The position numbers and the translations under genes were made by a program. Shown here one piece after another: positions 16,366 to 25,319 of a stretch of DNA of 64,000 nt. Origin of the DNA: CAZWVI01 sp964637165 (GTDB lineage Bacteria; Planctomycetota; UBA1135); contig CAZWVI010000009.1 of assembly GCA_964637165.1 (NCBI GenBank), positions 1-64,000 of the forward strand, written 5' to 3'. Below the pieces are notes generated by a model, which saw only the letters and a list, made by a program, of their open reading frames with translations, searched no databases and was not told the DNA's origin. How positions within the stretch are numbered: position 1 is the stretch's first letter; each line of letters begins with the position of its first letter.

Positions 16366-19296
16366 CTAATCGCTAGATTTCTTCTTGCTAATCTTTTTCT
16401 TAGCTACCTTCTTCTTGGTTGCCTTTTTCTTAGTAGCCTTCTTCTTGGCAACTTTTTTCTTGGCCACCTTCTTCTTGGCCGCTCTTGGCTTAAACTCGAA
16501 TGTGTGACGACCGTTATCCTTCATGGTAAGGCGCGCTGTAAATGCGCGACCTTTACGTGAAATGAAATCCTCAATCCAGTCAGTGTGCGCGACCCCACCA
16601 TCAAAGTATGACAACAAATCGGTGCGACGCATTTCACGCTTACAAACAGCGCGCGGCATTAAAACTTGACAACCCTTCTTGCCCTTATTTTCAGAGCACT
16701 GAAAGTGCGTAGCAGTTTCGTTAATTTGACCTTCACACTTTGGACAGGCAACGAATGGACGGTCGTCCACTGGAAAGGAAATTAATTCGGGTGCAACCGC
16801 ACGGTTGTCGTCGCCACCCTTAAAGCCTTTGACTGCCTCGAATTCCAATTTTAGTTCATCGTCAATGGTAATGCGCCCAGCATAAAAATCTCCGCGCATT
16901 GAAACAAAGCCCTCGATTGGCCCCGAATCACCTTCTTTCAATAATCGCTCAGCAAGCGGGCGATTAATGTAACGGCCACGGAATTCTTTCCAAACCGTGT
17001 AATTGCAAGCATCTGCTTCAATTACCTTAATCAAAATATCTGACAAGGCACCTTTTGGAGCAACACCTTCAACTAATTCTTCGATGCGTTTTTCAAGTGT
17101 AGGCACTTCACCAACCTTGGAAAACTTTAATGTCAAAGTAGCATGTACGAGCTTGGCCTTGACCAGCACTTCCGCAACATCGTCAGCCGCACGAAGTTTT
17201 TCGGCAACGACCTCACTTGATTCAGCGATTGGCACACTCGCTTCCTTACCTAATCCTTTAAGTTCTAATTCAAAAGTATCACCCTTGGCAATGCGTGCGC
17301 ACCGATAACCCTTCAAGCCTTCGAGGATTGGGTGCCCGTCGCGAGGACAAGTGCCAACCGGTTCTTGCTCTTTATAAAGTTCGCCGTAATCAAAAGTGGT
17401 TAATTTGCTGGCCAAGTCGCGCACCGAATCGGCGACCTCCTGCATGTAAGACTCGCGGGTGCGCACCCCTTCCTCTACCTGCAAGAGATGGAATTCCATT
17501 TCGGCAGTAAGATCGGCCTTGGCTAAACCATTAGCATTAATTCGCTCGAGAAAGTCAATCAATGTAATACCCTTGGCAGATGCTCGCAAAGTTTTTCCCG
17601 AACGGCCGGCATAGCCTTTAGCGATTAATGCTTCGATAATGTCGGCACGTGTTGCCGGAGTACCCAAGCCTTTAGATTTAAGTTCATCGAGAACTTCGGT
17701 GTCATCAAAATCTTCGTGAAGGTCGAGGTCCAAATCACTGGCCCGCTCCATTCCTTCCAATAATTTTGCTTCGGTGTAACGCGAAGGTGGTCGGGTGGCA
17801 TCCTCTTCAACCTCGACCTCTTTATTTTTAGAAGGTGTTGCTTGCCCTGGCTCAACCCCGAGCTCGCCCAGTTGTTCTGATTTCTTGGGCACCTTATCGA
17901 CTAACTGCCAACCGGCAACAGCCAAGCGCTTAGATTGTGTAAAGAAGGACCAGGCACCGTTAGGCGCTGCCGCATCAGGAATTTTGGTTTCTCGGGAAAC
18001 GTTTTCCCAAGTACTTGGCCCCATAAAAGCCGCCAAAAAACGCCGTAGAATCAGTTCAAATATTTTTGCATCGTCGCCACCGAGTGGGGTGTGCGGCATT
18101 GTCCCAGTTGGGATAATTGCAAAGTGATCGCCAACTTTATCATCGTTGAAATGGCGCCCTTGGTTTTTCAAACCCTCTTGCTTCAGTTGAGTAGCCGCCT
18201 CCTGAACGCCACCCAATTTATTGGCTTCAGCCAATGAATCGGAATACTCGCCATGGGCCAAACTTCCAACCACTTCATCGACATGCTTACGATAATCCTC
18301 AGGCAAACAAATTGAATCTGTTCGTGGATACGTTGTCGCTTTATGCGATTCGTAAAGACGCTGCGCTGCTCCAAGAGTACGCCGTGCCGACATTCCAAAG
18401 CGCGTGTTGGCTTCCTTTTGCAGTGAAGTCAATGAATAAAGTGCTGGTGGGTTGCGCTTACTGATAGTCACCTTCTCTGAGACTTCACCTGTTGCACCCT
18501 TTGTTGCAGCCGCAATTACTTTGGCTTCTTCTTCCTTCCAAAGTTTTTCAGCATCTTTGCCGGAACGGCTGGCCTTGTATTGCGATTGATAGTCCTGGCC
18601 ATTGGCATTGAAAACTGCTTTTATCTTCCAATAAGGAACTGGTACGTGAGCAAGAACTGCAAGTTCGCGGTGCACCAACAAGGCCAAGGTTGGGGTTTGC
18701 ACTCGGCCAGCAGACCACACACCTTTTTCACGACGACCTTTAAGGCGCTTGGTAATGCCGCGCGTTGCGTTAATGCCAATCAACCAATCAGCTTCAGATC
18801 GACTATATGCTGCGTCACTTAAGCCGGCAAATTCATCGCCAGGGCGTAAGTGTTCAAAGGCCTTCTTGATCGCGGCCGGGGTCATCGATTGCAACCATAA
18901 ACGCTGCGATGGTTTTTGTGATTCAGCAAAGGATTCGATTTCGCGGAAAATCAGTTCACCTTCGCGAGCCGCATCACAAGCATTAACTAAACTACTAACG
19001 TCTTCACGGTGCGCTAACTTTTTAATTAAGCGCAACTGTTCAGTCTGTCCGCTACGAGGCTTACGCTTAAAGCCACCAGCTAGTTCGTCTGGCAAAATTG
19101 GTAGAGAACTTAACTGCCATACTTTCAAACTGTCGTCGTACTCTTCTGGAGGCGACAATTCGAGCATGTGCCCGATGGCCCAGGTTATTAGGTGCTCTGA
19201 TCCCTCCCAGAATCCCTCCCTTTGGGTAAATTTACCAGGAAGAACTTTGGCAAGGTCATTTGCGACACTTGGTTTCTCAGCGATTACGAGTTGCAT
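16366..19296 (-). CDS. topB: DNA topoisomerase III-type (type IA) with a histone-H1-like lysine tail
   Basis: 976 residues. The TOPRIM start LVIAEKPSVANDLAKVLPG and the acidic motif DAAREGELIFREI (near residue 107) identify the topoisomerase III branch. The active-site Tyr lies in ATTYPRTDS (near residue 323), and LGTPATRADIIEALI is the conserved domain-I/III segment. The C-terminal part carries a zinc-ribbon-like region (CPKCEGQ ... CSENKGKKGC). The last ~40 residues are a near-perfect Lys-rich repeat of the KKKVA/KKKAT type, which would bind DNA nonspecifically. The enzyme relaxes or decatenates DNA through a single-strand break. Such lysine tails occur on topoisomerases of several phyla. 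Confidence 0.9.
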   Translation of the reverse strand: MQLVIAEKPSVANDLAKVLPGKFTQREGFWEGSEHLITWAIGHMLELSPPEEYDDSLKVWQLSSLPILPDELAGGFKRKPRSGQTEQLRLIKKLAHREDVSSLVNACDAAREGELIFREIESFAESQKPSQRLWLQSMTPAAIKKAFEHLRPGDEFAGLSDAAYSRSEADWLIGINATRGITKRLKGRREKGVWSAGRVQTPTLALLVHRELAVLAHVPVPYWKIKAVFNANGQDYQSQYKASRSGKDAEKLWKEEEAKVIAAATKGATGEVSEKVTISKRNPPALYSLTSLQKEANTRFGMSARRTLGAAQRLYESHKATTYPRTDSICLPEDYRKHVDEVVGSLAHGEYSDSLAEANKLGGVQEAATQLKQEGLKNQGRHFNDDKVGDHFAIIPTGTMPHTPLGGDDAKIFELILRRFLAAFMGPSTWENVSRETKIPDAAAPNGAWSFFTQSKRLAVAGWQLVDKVPKKSEQLGELGVEPGQATPSKNKEVEVEEDATRPPSRYTEAKLLEGMERASDLDLDLHEDFDDTEVLDELKSKGLGTPATRADIIEALIAKGYAGRSGKTLRASAKGITLIDFLERINANGLAKADLTAEMEFHLLQVEEGVRTRESYMQEVADSVRDLASKLTTFDYGELYKEQEPVGTCPRDGHPILEGLKGYRCARIAKGDTFELELKGLGKEASVPIAESSEVVAEKLRAADDVAEVLVKAKLVHATLTLKFSKVGEVPTLEKRIEELVEGVAPKGALSDILIKVIEADACNYTVWKEFRGRYINRPLAERLLKEGDSGPIEGFVSMRGDFYAGRITIDDELKLEFEAVKGFKGGDDNRAVAPELISFPVDDRPFVACPKCEGQINETATHFQCSENKGKKGCQVLMPRAVCKREMRRTDLLSYFDGGVAHTDWIEDFISRKGRAFTARLTMKDNGRHTFEFKPRAAKKKVAKKKVAKKKATKKKATKKKVAKKKISKKKSSD
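16369..16482 (-). repeat. Short tandem coding repeat encoding the Lys-rich tail
   Basis: A degenerate 15-18 bp tandem repeat seen on the plus strand as repeated cttcttggc/ttttctta units. It encodes KKKVAKKK-type repeats at the end of topoisomerase III. Such tracts vary in copy number between relatives. Confidence 0.7.
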
Positions 19297-19481
19297 TAAG
19301 GTAGTCGAACTATGGTCCGGCGCGGCACAATAAAGGATAGTGGACTCATTCGCAAACTGACCTTTTCGACTTCGGGGCCCTAAGTTGTTTATAGAAAGAC
19401 ACTTAACGCTTTCAAAAAAAGCGGATTTTCCTCAAGGTTGCCCCCTGATGGCTCCGATAAAGAGACACAGGAGTAAAAACC

Positions 19482-19961
19482 ATGACTAACCACCGACTAC
19501 CAATCTTCGAAAGCATCTCAGCGGTAATTGCCGTTGGATTGGTTTCAGCTTTCATCGCCCTCCCGGGCAGTTCCAAAATGGAAAACATGGACCAGAGCGT
19601 GCACGACCACCTCGGTTTAATGCGCACCAGTATTTTCCAATTTAGCATGGAACACAACTCACTTGACGGAAGCGAATTCCCCAACGAGTTTGAATTTGAA
19701 GCGCAACTATGTGGGCGCTCCCGCAGCGATGGCTCGACCGCAGAAAGTGTCACTGGTCGCGAAGATCGTTGGTACGGCCCTTACCTAAAGGCCATCCCCC
19801 ACAACCCACTTAACAACTTGAATACTGTCTTCTTCCTTGGAGAAGACCAAGAGCCAAAGCCAACCGGCGGATTCGGATGGATTTACAAAGAATCCACCGG
19901 TGAGCTTTGGGTCGACATTCCGGGATCTGATGGTCGCGGAATACGGTACGCTGAATATTAA
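19482..19961 (+). CDS. Pseudopilin-like (GspG-related) single-pass protein
   Basis: 159 residues, preceded by CAGGAG seven bases before the ATG. A hydrophobic N-terminal helix (SISAVIAVGLVSAFIALPG) is preceded by PIFE, echoing the F-T-L-I-E start of type IV pilin/pseudopilin helices, though the Gly before the cleavage point is missing. The C-terminal half matches the major-pseudopilin layout: RWYGPYLKAIPHNPLN, then GGFGWIYKESTGELWVDIPG. It is an isolated gene with its own terminator and no secretion genes nearby. It could be an orphan pseudopilin or a membrane-anchored relative that is never processed. Confidence 0.6.
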   Translation: MTNHRLPIFESISAVIAVGLVSAFIALPGSSKMENMDQSVHDHLGLMRTSIFQFSMEHNSLDGSEFPNEFEFEAQLCGRSRSDGSTAESVTGREDRWYGPYLKAIPHNPLNNLNTVFFLGEDQEPKPTGGFGWIYKESTGELWVDIPGSDGRGIRYAEY

Positions 19962-19984
19962 TTCAGCATCTTCCGAAGGTGGTG

Positions 19985-20014
19985 ACCCACATCCGCAAGG
20001 ATGTGGGTTTTTTT
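19985..20014 (+). terminator. Intrinsic terminator after the pseudopilin-like gene
   Basis: A perfect 10-bp stem ACCCACATCC / GGATGTGGGT with a GCAA tetraloop and a run of seven T. It lies 24 bases after the stop. Its T-run overlaps the stop codon of the convergent gene. Confidence 0.93.
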
Positions 20015-20912
20015 AATTGCGATAATCCTTATGGCACAACTTGCATGCCGACGCCAAACGTGAAAAATTAGATTCCGCTGCAGCCGCGTTGGCATTAGAA
20101 ATCGATTTACTTAATCCGCGTGAAGCTTCAATTGATTCCAAGGACAACTTATTGAACTTTACTTCATCGGTGTAAAAAGAAGGCGCTGCATGGATTGATT
20201 CAAATAATAATCCAGAAAAATACTCGGCTTCGAGAGTTGGCACCAAATCTGGATGATTGCCTGGAATCCCCCATTCGGACGCGCGGATTAGCTTTAATCT
20301 GTCCCACACTCGATCAAGCTCAGCCATTCCAGATGTGAAATCATCTATCACAGCTACCGACACTAACTTTGGTGCCCAAGAAATATCTGTTTGCGGTTTC
20401 CACTCATTTAAATCACTCCACAATCCTGAGTAGTCGGGATTGGTACCAGCGTCATGCAAAATTCTTGTTGCTTGCGAGGCTGTAAAACCATAGTGTGCGC
20501 GCGAAATTATTGCGGCGGCGGCAGGCCCGCGATGTTTTCCATGATGACAGTGAACATAAATTGGAAACTCAATTTCCTCGGCGGCACTTTGCAAAGTAGC
20601 CGCTGAAGTTTGATCAACTCCGTCATAACCAATTGGGATATGAACATATCGCAAGCCATGCTTGTCAGCCAACCTTAATTTCGGCTTAGCTCCATCAACA
20701 TTAATAATTGTGCGAACTCCCAACTTGGCTAATGATGCAAATCCCGCTTCGCCTTGCGGTTGGCCACCAGTATAAATTTGAGTTTTTTCAATTTTCAATA
20801 AATGCGGCAAGCCCGTTTGATTCAGGGAGATGGTTGCTGGCTGTTGCGGCACAACTGCACACATGCAAAGTCCCAGCGTTCCGATTGAGAGGATTGTTTT
20901 CACCACAGGCAT
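20013..20912 (-). CDS. Exported dual-specificity-phosphatase-like protein fused to a cytochrome-c'-like domain
   Basis: 299 residues from MPVVKTILSIGTLGLCMCAVV, chosen because it gives a signal peptide; other in-frame ATGs lie upstream. Residues ~35-175 resemble a DSP/tyrosine phosphatase: IYTGGQPQGEAGFASLAKLGVRTIINV, then the C-x5-R loop HCHHGKHRG (Cys122, Arg128). Residues ~195-299 are helical and end in ACKLCHKDYRN (Cys290, Cys293, His294), the C-terminal haem-binding signature of class II cytochrome c'. The two families are recognisable by motif; joining them in one exported chain is unusual. It is the last gene of the long minus-strand block. The substrate and redox partner are unknown. 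Confidence 0.72.
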   Translation of the reverse strand: MPVVKTILSIGTLGLCMCAVVPQQPATISLNQTGLPHLLKIEKTQIYTGGQPQGEAGFASLAKLGVRTIINVDGAKPKLRLADKHGLRYVHIPIGYDGVDQTSAATLQSAAEEIEFPIYVHCHHGKHRGPAAAAIISRAHYGFTASQATRILHDAGTNPDYSGLWSDLNEWKPQTDISWAPKLVSVAVIDDFTSGMAELDRVWDRLKLIRASEWGIPGNHPDLVPTLEAEYFSGLLFESIHAAPSFYTDEVKFNKLSLESIEASRGLSKSISNANAAAAESNFSRLASACKLCHKDYRN

Positions 20913-20985
20913 GCCGACATATTTGCAATATCTGTGCCAGCTCATGACCTCAAAAAATGCGAATTGGTTACTAATTCGCCACAAG

Positions 20986-22002
20986 TTACAAACCAAGTGC
21001 CCGCTGAGCAGCGCCTGATTCAAGCGAATCACGTGCCATGCCAACGGCGCTTGCGACATCGGCACTCTTTCCTGCCAATTTAATAATCAAGGCACCACCC
21101 AAAGCCGCGCAGTCGAGCTCGGGGCCGACAACTCCCGCAAGTGCTTTTTTAACAGCTATTTGCGACGACTCATAACGATCTGAAGAGAGGTGAGACGGCT
21201 CCTCTGGGCAAAATATCCCGTAGTCTTCAGGTACTTCTCGCAGTGGACTCTTACTCCCATCATCAATCCACATCCCGCGTGTGCGCTGGCATAGCAAAGG
21301 GTCAAGAGAGCCTTCACTACCCTGCAAAATTAGTGCATTCTTATGCCCCAAAGAGCAAATGGCATCACTGGCAAGCCCTAAGACTGGGCCCAAGCGTGAC
21401 GGAACCATCACTCGAGCTCCATCTGGAGCCAACAACTTTGCAACCACATCTGGTGCACAGCGCAGGCCCAAGTGGTTCTCAATTTCAAGTAAGCGCAACC
21501 ACCCAGCATCAGCCTTAGTTGGCTGCCAACAGGCTAGTCGCCGATTAGAAAATTCCGACTCGACACTGCTTGCGTCAACGCAAATATCACCGACCATCAC
21601 TTGCCAAATATCGCCCAGGGTAACTCCAGTACCACGGGCATGTGGTGCCGCTTGAAGTAAAACCGGTACACCAGCTCCGACAGCAGCAGCAACCGCAGCA
21701 ATGCCAACTTCTGGGTGTTTATATTTACCCATGCGTGCCGTTGAAATCACCACTGTGCCATTGGCAACTTTTGGAAACTCAATTCGCTTGCGGGCGGCGA
21801 GTGCAAAACCAACCAACTCGTCTGCGGTCAATCCTTTTGATCGCAGCGCCACTAAGAAAGCCGCGACTTGCACTGGATCACCAGCGCCACCCAAAATTAA
21901 TTCGAACGCATTCTCTGCTTCCGACAAAGATAAATTGCGCGCCGCCGAACCGGCAACCGCACCACCGACTTGTTGAATTAAGTGACGTAGTTGTTGATCC
22001 AT
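20986..22002 (-). CDS. Anthranilate-phosphoribosyltransferase-like protein (TrpD2/YbiB type)
   Basis: 338 residues. The helical N-terminal domain (LSLSEAENAFELILGGAGDPVQVAAFLVALRSKGLTADEL) is typical of the nucleoside phosphorylase/TrpD fold. The Gly-rich GTGGD-type phosphate loop of true TrpD is replaced by VVISTARMGKYKHPEVG, and the segment GVPVLLQAAPHARGTGVTLGDI follows. That pattern fits the YbiB/TrpD2 family, which binds nucleic acid and has no demonstrated tryptophan-pathway activity. No other trp genes are present. The start is three bases after the peroxiredoxin stop, so it is cotranscribed with it. Confidence 0.75.
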   Translation of the reverse strand: MDQQLRHLIQQVGGAVAGSAARNLSLSEAENAFELILGGAGDPVQVAAFLVALRSKGLTADELVGFALAARKRIEFPKVANGTVVISTARMGKYKHPEVGIAAVAAAVGAGVPVLLQAAPHARGTGVTLGDIWQVMVGDICVDASSVESEFSNRRLACWQPTKADAGWLRLLEIENHLGLRCAPDVVAKLLAPDGARVMVPSRLGPVLGLASDAICSLGHKNALILQGSEGSLDPLLCQRTRGMWIDDGSKSPLREVPEDYGIFCPEEPSHLSSDRYESSQIAVKKALAGVVGPELDCAALGGALIIKLAGKSADVASAVGMARDSLESGAAQRALGL

Positions 22003-22005
22003 TGA

Positions 22006-22566
22006 TTAACTCTGAAGTGCTGCCTGAAGGGCGACTAGCACTTTCTGCCCGTGGTTCTTGGTGCGGACATTATCAAACACCTTCACTACGATACCCGATG
22101 GGTCGAGAATAAAAGTAGAACGCACTAAACCAAGGTAATTACGTCCCTGAGTGCGTTTTTCACGCCACACGCCATACTTGCGCGCAATTTTTTTATCACG
22201 GTCCAACAACAAATTAAATGGCAATTTGCATTGGACTAAAAATTCCTGGTGCGTTTCCAAATCACCTGGGCCCATACCAAAAACAATTGCTCCATTTTCG
22301 GCTAACTCATCATGGACCGATATAAACTCATTCATTGCCTTTGTGCACCGTACTGAGCAATCTTTTCCATAGAAGAACAGCACCATCCAATAGCCGCGAT
22401 AGTCCGTGAGCCTTACTCGTTCGCCGCCAGTTGCGGGAACCGTAAATGCGGGCGCACGTTTGCCCTCGACAATGCTGGGATTACTCAATTCAACACTCCA
22501 GAAGGGGGGAAACCAGAATGGTGTTGAGTCGATTATGGCAAGGTTTTGAAAACTCGCCACTCTCAA
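22006..22566 (-). CDS. Peroxiredoxin (AhpC/TSA, Bcp-like)
   Basis: Up to 186 residues. GKRAPAFTVPATGGERVRLTDYRGYWMVLFFYGKDC is the thioredoxin-fold start. The peroxidatic position is SVRCTKAM (Cys74 from the long start; Cys70 lies just before it), where Bcp usually has TPGCT. FILDPSGIVV is the conserved strand near the C-terminus. It reduces peroxides with thiol donors. The first ~30 residues are rich in aromatic residues and atypical, so the true start may be an internal non-ATG codon nearer SNPSIVEGKRAP. It sits 10 bases after the last amidohydrolase-like gene. Confidence 0.82.
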   Translation of the reverse strand: MRVASFQNLAIIDSTPFWFPPFWSVELSNPSIVEGKRAPAFTVPATGGERVRLTDYRGYWMVLFFYGKDCSVRCTKAMNEFISVHDELAENGAIVFGMGPGDLETHQEFLVQCKLPFNLLLDRDKKIARKYGVWREKRTQGRNYLGLVRSTFILDPSGIVVKVFDNVRTKNHGQKVLVALQAALQS

Positions 22567-22576
22567 TTAGGGAAAT

Positions 22577-23983
22577 CTATTGCGGCTGGGCGATTGGTGA
22601 ATCTGCTTGTTCTACTTCCAGAACCACAGGCTCTTCTTGACCTTCATCGCCAGCAACTTCAATGGCCTCCACAACGGCCTCAATTACTTGTTCCGGGCGC
22701 GGACGAATGTGAGCGAAGTATGGTGCGGTTTGTTTGTCATAAACTTGGCGACCATTTACTACTGCCCATTGAACAAAGCTACGGTAATCAAAAATTTCGT
22801 AGTCGGTGATTATCAGGTCAGCATCTTTGCCCGCTTCCAAAGAACCGATTCGCTCGCCGACTCCGAGAATGCGCGCCGCGTCAATCGTGATCGCGCGCAA
22901 TGCAGCCTTTTCATTTAGACCGCCACGAATGGCGAAGGCGGCTTCCATGGGCAAAGTTAAAAGGTCGCGTCCAGCAAGGCCACTGGTACTGATGTAAGTT
23001 TGGCCTGGAATTAAAGCAAACTCAACTCCGTGATTCCACAACTTGGCGGCATTTTCAATTGACCAACCACTATCCCGATTTAACTTAGGGTCGGCGTAAC
23101 TTTTTGCTCGCGGAGTCAACACCATCCGCACTCCACTGCGACCCAACTCGGCTGCAACCGCCCACGCTTCGCGGCCACCAAAAGCCACCGCATCCATTGG
23201 GAAATCGGCTAAAAGTTGGCACATCGCTTTTAAATCTTTAACTGTTTGCACATTGAAGCGCGCAGTTTGTTGTTTGGACAATAACGCCAAGTAAGACTGA
23301 TTAATGCCAGCGTCTGATGGTTCTTCCAAATCTTCCTCGCCTGCAGCCTTAGCTGCTTCGTAATAACGCAATTCGCGCTGGTAGTCACGGGCCTTTTCAA
23401 AATCGCCGCGCACCTTGCGCTTACCACCAGGATTTGAAGATGACCAATTAATACTAACCCATTCCACTTGGCCAATTAAAACATCATCCAAGGAGTTGCG
23501 CACCAATTTAGCAACCGCGCCACCTGCTTGGACGGTGGTCAATCCACCGGCGAGACCCAAGTCCACATTCATTGAAAACGGGTCATAACTATCGCGTAAG
23601 CTGTTTCCTCGGCCACTTACGATTCCACTGGAATTCACTGCAATAAGACCTGGGTAAACATGCATACCGCTGGCATCAATGATTGTGGCACCTTCAGGAA
23701 TAGGGATTTTTTTGCCAACCCGCAAAATACGACGGCCTTTACACAACACCGTAGCGTGCTGAATGTCGCCATCGGTGACAGTGTGGACGGTGCCCCCAAC
23801 CACTGCCAAATATGGCGAATCTTCGACAGCTTGATCTGCTGTTTCCTCGACAGGTTCCTCGACAACTTCTGTCTCGGTAGTTTCGGTTTCAACTGACTCT
23901 GCATCCTCCTCAACCGGCGGCGGATCTTGAGGAATACAAAACGGAGTCCAAAGTGAACTTAAAAGTAAGCTGGCAATGATCAT
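22577..23983 (-). CDS. Exported amidohydrolase-like protein 9 of the array (HxH lost)
   Basis: 468 residues. The signal peptide MIIASLLLSSLWTPFC is followed by a Glu/Val/Thr acidic linker (~residues 20-50). The composite beta sandwich and barrel follow: LAVVGGTVHTVTDGDIQHATVLCKGRRI, and near the C-terminus AGKDADLIITDYE. At the metal position, where active members have HxH after PG, it reads YPGLIAVNSSG, so both His are gone. The strand-8 Asp is also not apparent (ALIPGQTYIST). A charged helical insert (RDYQRELRYYEAAKAAGEEDLEE) follows the core glycine motif. Probably a non-catalytic paralogue. It starts in a 4-base ATGA overlap with the preceding gene. Confidence 0.82.
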   Translation of the reverse strand: MIIASLLLSSLWTPFCIPQDPPPVEEDAESVETETTETEVVEEPVEETADQAVEDSPYLAVVGGTVHTVTDGDIQHATVLCKGRRILRVGKKIPIPEGATIIDASGMHVYPGLIAVNSSGIVSGRGNSLRDSYDPFSMNVDLGLAGGLTTVQAGGAVAKLVRNSLDDVLIGQVEWVSINWSSSNPGGKRKVRGDFEKARDYQRELRYYEAAKAAGEEDLEEPSDAGINQSYLALLSKQQTARFNVQTVKDLKAMCQLLADFPMDAVAFGGREAWAVAAELGRSGVRMVLTPRAKSYADPKLNRDSGWSIENAAKLWNHGVEFALIPGQTYISTSGLAGRDLLTLPMEAAFAIRGGLNEKAALRAITIDAARILGVGERIGSLEAGKDADLIITDYEIFDYRSFVQWAVVNGRQVYDKQTAPYFAHIRPRPEQVIEAVVEAIEVAGDEGQEEPVVLEVEQADSPIAQPQ

Positions 23984-25317
23984 TTGGATTCCTCCTTTTC
24001 GCGGTCGTAAATTATTTTTCCGTCGTAGATGACGTGAGTTGTTTGAGCAACTGGATCCAGTGGATCACCACCAATGATGATGAAGTTAGCTGGACTACCG
24101 GCCTTTAAGCTTTGAATGCGTTCTTCTTGCCCGAGTGCAAGTGCCGCATCAATACTTATCGCTTTAAGTGCTGTATGACGAGGAACGCCTTCGCGAACTA
24201 GGTCAGCGAGCCGTACTCGCCATTGCGCCAATCCTCGCGGAGTATCAAAGTCCGTCAATAAGACCAACTTCTCGACACCCGCGTCGAGCAATTCCGCACA
24301 AAGATTTATGCGCACCCGTGTGCTTGGCAGATAGCTAATTCGTGTAGTCGCATAAACTCTAACGCCTGATTCAGCAATTAAGTCGGCAACTTCATGCAAG
24401 TTAGTGGTATTGCCGAAATCTAAAACGGCCTCCCAAGCAATTTCACGGTCGCCGAGAACATCAATCCAATGCAGCCACTCGGCTGGGGTATTGATGTGAA
24501 CCATGGCCACCCGTTCTTTATTTAACAATTCAATGAATGGAATGACTGAATCAGAAATCTCCGGGGCGACAAATTCTTTCGGAGGTTCAGGATCTTCTTC
24601 CTTCTTCCCCTCCTTGTCATCTTTAGCGACAGCTTTATCTGAGTTTTCACTCTTCTCCTTGGCGGCCTTTTCTTCAGCGGCTTTTTTATCTTGCCGCTCT
24701 TTCCATTCCTTGCGCGCCTGCTCCCAACTCTTCTTGGCAGCCTCCTCTTTTTCAAGAGCTTTGTCGGCACTTTCAAAAGCATTACGCAACAAATCCTTCG
24801 CGGACTTGGAAGCGTCAATGGTTAGCTTTAAATGCAAGTCACTAACAAGGGGAGATGCTGTCGGCCATCCGTGATTTACATCAAGTACCGAAGTACGGCC
24901 GGAAATACCTGACCCTGGCGGCTCAATGCCCATCATCACCACGCCTGCTTCAAGAGCATCTTGCCAACTATCTTCGTGCAACCACAAAGACGCGGCAGCA
25001 GTCCATTTGGCGAAATTCCCACGGCCGCGTGAATCGGTTTGCAGCATTGAACTCGATGCCAAAACTAAGGGTGGCATCGCCGTCGCACCAGTCCCGCGCA
25101 AGTCAATCAGCTTTGCTTGTTCGGGAACCACAACAGCAGCTCCTATTTTTTCGATAACACCTTCACGAACAACTATCACGCCACCCTTTATTGGATCGCC
25201 ATCAAGTGTTTCAATGTTATCTAAGCGGTAAGCAGTAATTGGTCCGCGTAAACTTGGTGCTTCCGCCTCTTGCGGTGGAAGCGGCACGGCCAAACTCAGT
25301 AATGCAGTTACAAGCAT
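23980..25317 (-). CDS. Exported amidohydrolase-like protein 8 of the array (HxH lost, long charged coiled coil)
   Basis: 445 residues with a short signal (MLVTALLSLAVPLPP). The beta-sandwich start is PITAYRLDNIETLDGDPIKGGVIVVREGVIEKIGA and the closing segment is LKAGSPANFIIIGGDPLDP. The metal loop reads AMPPLVLASSS, with no His. Residues ~155-240 are an exceptionally charged Lys/Glu/Ala helix (KALEKEEAAKKSWEQARKEW and onward) likely to form a coiled coil. LLTDFD may correspond to strand 8. Loss of the metal ligands argues against hydrolysis. The start is two bases after the preceding stop. Confidence 0.82.
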   Translation of the reverse strand: MLVTALLSLAVPLPPQEAEAPSLRGPITAYRLDNIETLDGDPIKGGVIVVREGVIEKIGAAVVVPEQAKLIDLRGTGATAMPPLVLASSSMLQTDSRGRGNFAKWTAAASLWLHEDSWQDALEAGVVMMGIEPPGSGISGRTSVLDVNHGWPTASPLVSDLHLKLTIDASKSAKDLLRNAFESADKALEKEEAAKKSWEQARKEWKERQDKKAAEEKAAKEKSENSDKAVAKDDKEGKKEEDPEPPKEFVAPEISDSVIPFIELLNKERVAMVHINTPAEWLHWIDVLGDREIAWEAVLDFGNTTNLHEVADLIAESGVRVYATTRISYLPSTRVRINLCAELLDAGVEKLVLLTDFDTPRGLAQWRVRLADLVREGVPRHTALKAISIDAALALGQEERIQSLKAGSPANFIIIGGDPLDPVAQTTHVIYDGKIIYDREKEESK

Positions 25318-25319
25318 GT

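Noticed and set aside
16369..16482. Tandem repeats considered as a CRISPR-like or satellite array
   Set aside because: The repeats are in frame and encode the Lys-rich topoisomerase tail; no spacers.
18749..19333. 194-residue plus-strand frame opposite topoisomerase III
   Set aside because: Covers the TOPRIM region antisense; composition is that of a shadow frame.
20986..22002. Calling the TrpD-like gene a tryptophan-pathway trpD
   Set aside because: The GTGGD phosphate loop is missing and no trp genes are nearby; it fits the YbiB/TrpD2 group.
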